Positions 8,774 to 9,353 of a stretch of 9,353 bases of DNA are shown in pieces. Each line of letters opens with the position of its first letter. Position 1 is the stretch's first letter. Below the pieces are notes generated by a model. The model did not search any database. It had not been told where the DNA came from and saw only the letters and a list, made by a program, of their open reading frames with translations. The DNA comes from Methanobacterium sp. GTDB taxonomy: Archaea > Methanobacteriota > Methanobacteria > Methanobacteriales > Methanobacteriaceae. The stretch is from assembly GCA_020855015.1 (NCBI GenBank), contig JAHKLP010000074.1, forward strand, positions 1-9,353, written 5' to 3'. The position numbers and the translations under genes were made by a program.

Positions 8774-9353
8774 CTACATTATATTCGGAATTTTATTATA
8801 AGGCTTTCTACGATAATATCGTTTGGCATGTTCCACAATGAGAGCATGGTACTCCTGATAAATAGGTACACTTGGAGGTAGATTATCTTCAAAGAGTTTT
8901 TTCAACTCCATGTAACTAACTTTTTCATCTACCACTCCCAGATGGCTGAAAATCCTCTTGGTGTAGGCATCCACCACAAACTCTGGTTGTTTATAAGAGT
9001 AGAGTAGTATCGAATCTGCAGTTTCATTACCCACGCCCTTTACCTTTAATATTTTCTTCCTAGTGGGTATCATCCCTTCCAGTGATAGGAAAAAACGGGT
9101 AATTTCCTGCAGATAAACTGATTTTTGGTTTAAAAAACCAGCCGGACGAACAGCTTCTCTCAGAGTGTCATCATCCAATTGGAGGAGATTATCAGGATCA
9201 ATTGCATTTAATTCTTTAAGGTTCAATAATGCCTTCTCTGCCGATGTCCAGGCAGTATTTTGGGTGAGAATGGATCCTAAGATTATTTCGTATTTCTGAT
9301 GTTCTGTTTCAGGAAGATCATAATTTAAGGGATGATAACCATGGGTAGCACCA
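8774..9353 (-). CDS. HhH-GPD DNA glycosylase, endonuclease III/MagIII-like (N-terminus cut by window edge)
   Basis: Base-excision repair glycosylase of the endonuclease III superfamily, 192 residues visible and open to the window edge; the in-frame TTG at 9226 is internal. Landmarks: ILGSILTQNTAW (24-35), the helix-hairpin-helix VKGVGNETADSILLY (104-118), and the catalytic aspartate D128 in FVVDAYTKR. The position of the endonuclease III lyase lysine, 18 residues before the aspartate, is E110, so a monofunctional glycosylase without lyase activity is expected, as in MagIII/COG2231-type 3-methyladenine glycosylases. The C-terminus HALIVEHAKRYYRRKPYNKIPNIM contains no cysteine, so the iron-sulfur cluster found in many relatives is absent. 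The substrate cannot be assigned with certainty. Only a few residues are probably missing at the N-terminus. Confidence 0.9.
   Translation of the reverse strand, partial: GATHGYHPLNYDLPETEHQKYEIILGSILTQNTAWTSAEKALLNLKELNAIDPDNLLQLDDDTLREAVRPAGFLNQKSVYLQEITRFFLSLEGMIPTRKKILKVKGVGNETADSILLYSYKQPEFVVDAYTKRIFSHLGVVDEKVSYMELKKLFEDNLPPSVPIYQEYHALIVEHAKRYYRRKPYNKIPNIM

Noticed and set aside
9224..9226. TTG as the start codon of the DNA glycosylase
   Set aside because: The same frame continues upstream to the window edge and encodes the conserved ILGSILTQNTAW segment, so this TTG is internal.

Overview
The window looks like a piece of a methanogenic archaeal chromosome, most likely Methanobacteriales and probably Methanobacterium or a close relative. 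This is inferred from an archaeal-type PheS with an N-terminal winged-helix region, an archaeal Lhr helicase, archaeal Shine-Dalgarno sequences (GAGGTGA, GGTGAT, GAGGTT), TATA boxes of the form TTTATAAA, AT-rich spacers, and use of TTG and GTG starts. Every gene I can support lies on the minus strand, so transcription runs from high to low coordinates.

In transcriptional order: (1) 9353-8774, a HhH-GPD DNA glycosylase of the endonuclease III / MagIII type, cut by the window edge at its N-terminus. (2) 8678-8050, a MntA/HepT-type nucleotidyltransferase and HEPN pair overlapping by 4 bases. (3) 8033-7050, hemB (porphobilinogen synthase), 16 bases after hepT. (4) 6999-6076, a CitG-family protein starting at TTG. 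(5) 5986-4442, pheS. (6) About 4405/4369-3740, a membrane-anchored sulfite-oxidase/YedY-like molybdopterin protein, followed without a gap by a small two-helix, histidine-bearing membrane protein (3724-3482). (7) A 185-base AT-rich spacer with a good TATA box and a near-perfect 21-bp palindrome. (8) 3296-2520, an SbcD/Mre11-related metallophosphoesterase whose stop overlaps the start of the Lhr helicase (2523 to beyond base 1).

Three functional pairs stand out. The phosphoesterase and Lhr are translationally coupled and suggest a nucleic-acid repair or processing unit. The molybdopterin protein and the two-helix protein resemble a minimal MsrPQ-like extracytoplasmic redox pair. The MntA/HepT pair looks like a toxin-antitoxin module, but the HepT catalytic histidine position holds asparagine. 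The remaining genes are mostly housekeeping: translation (pheS) and tetrapyrrole synthesis (hemB, needed for F430 and corrinoids). I see no RNA genes, insertion sequences or CRISPR array, and no spacer reaches 300 bases.
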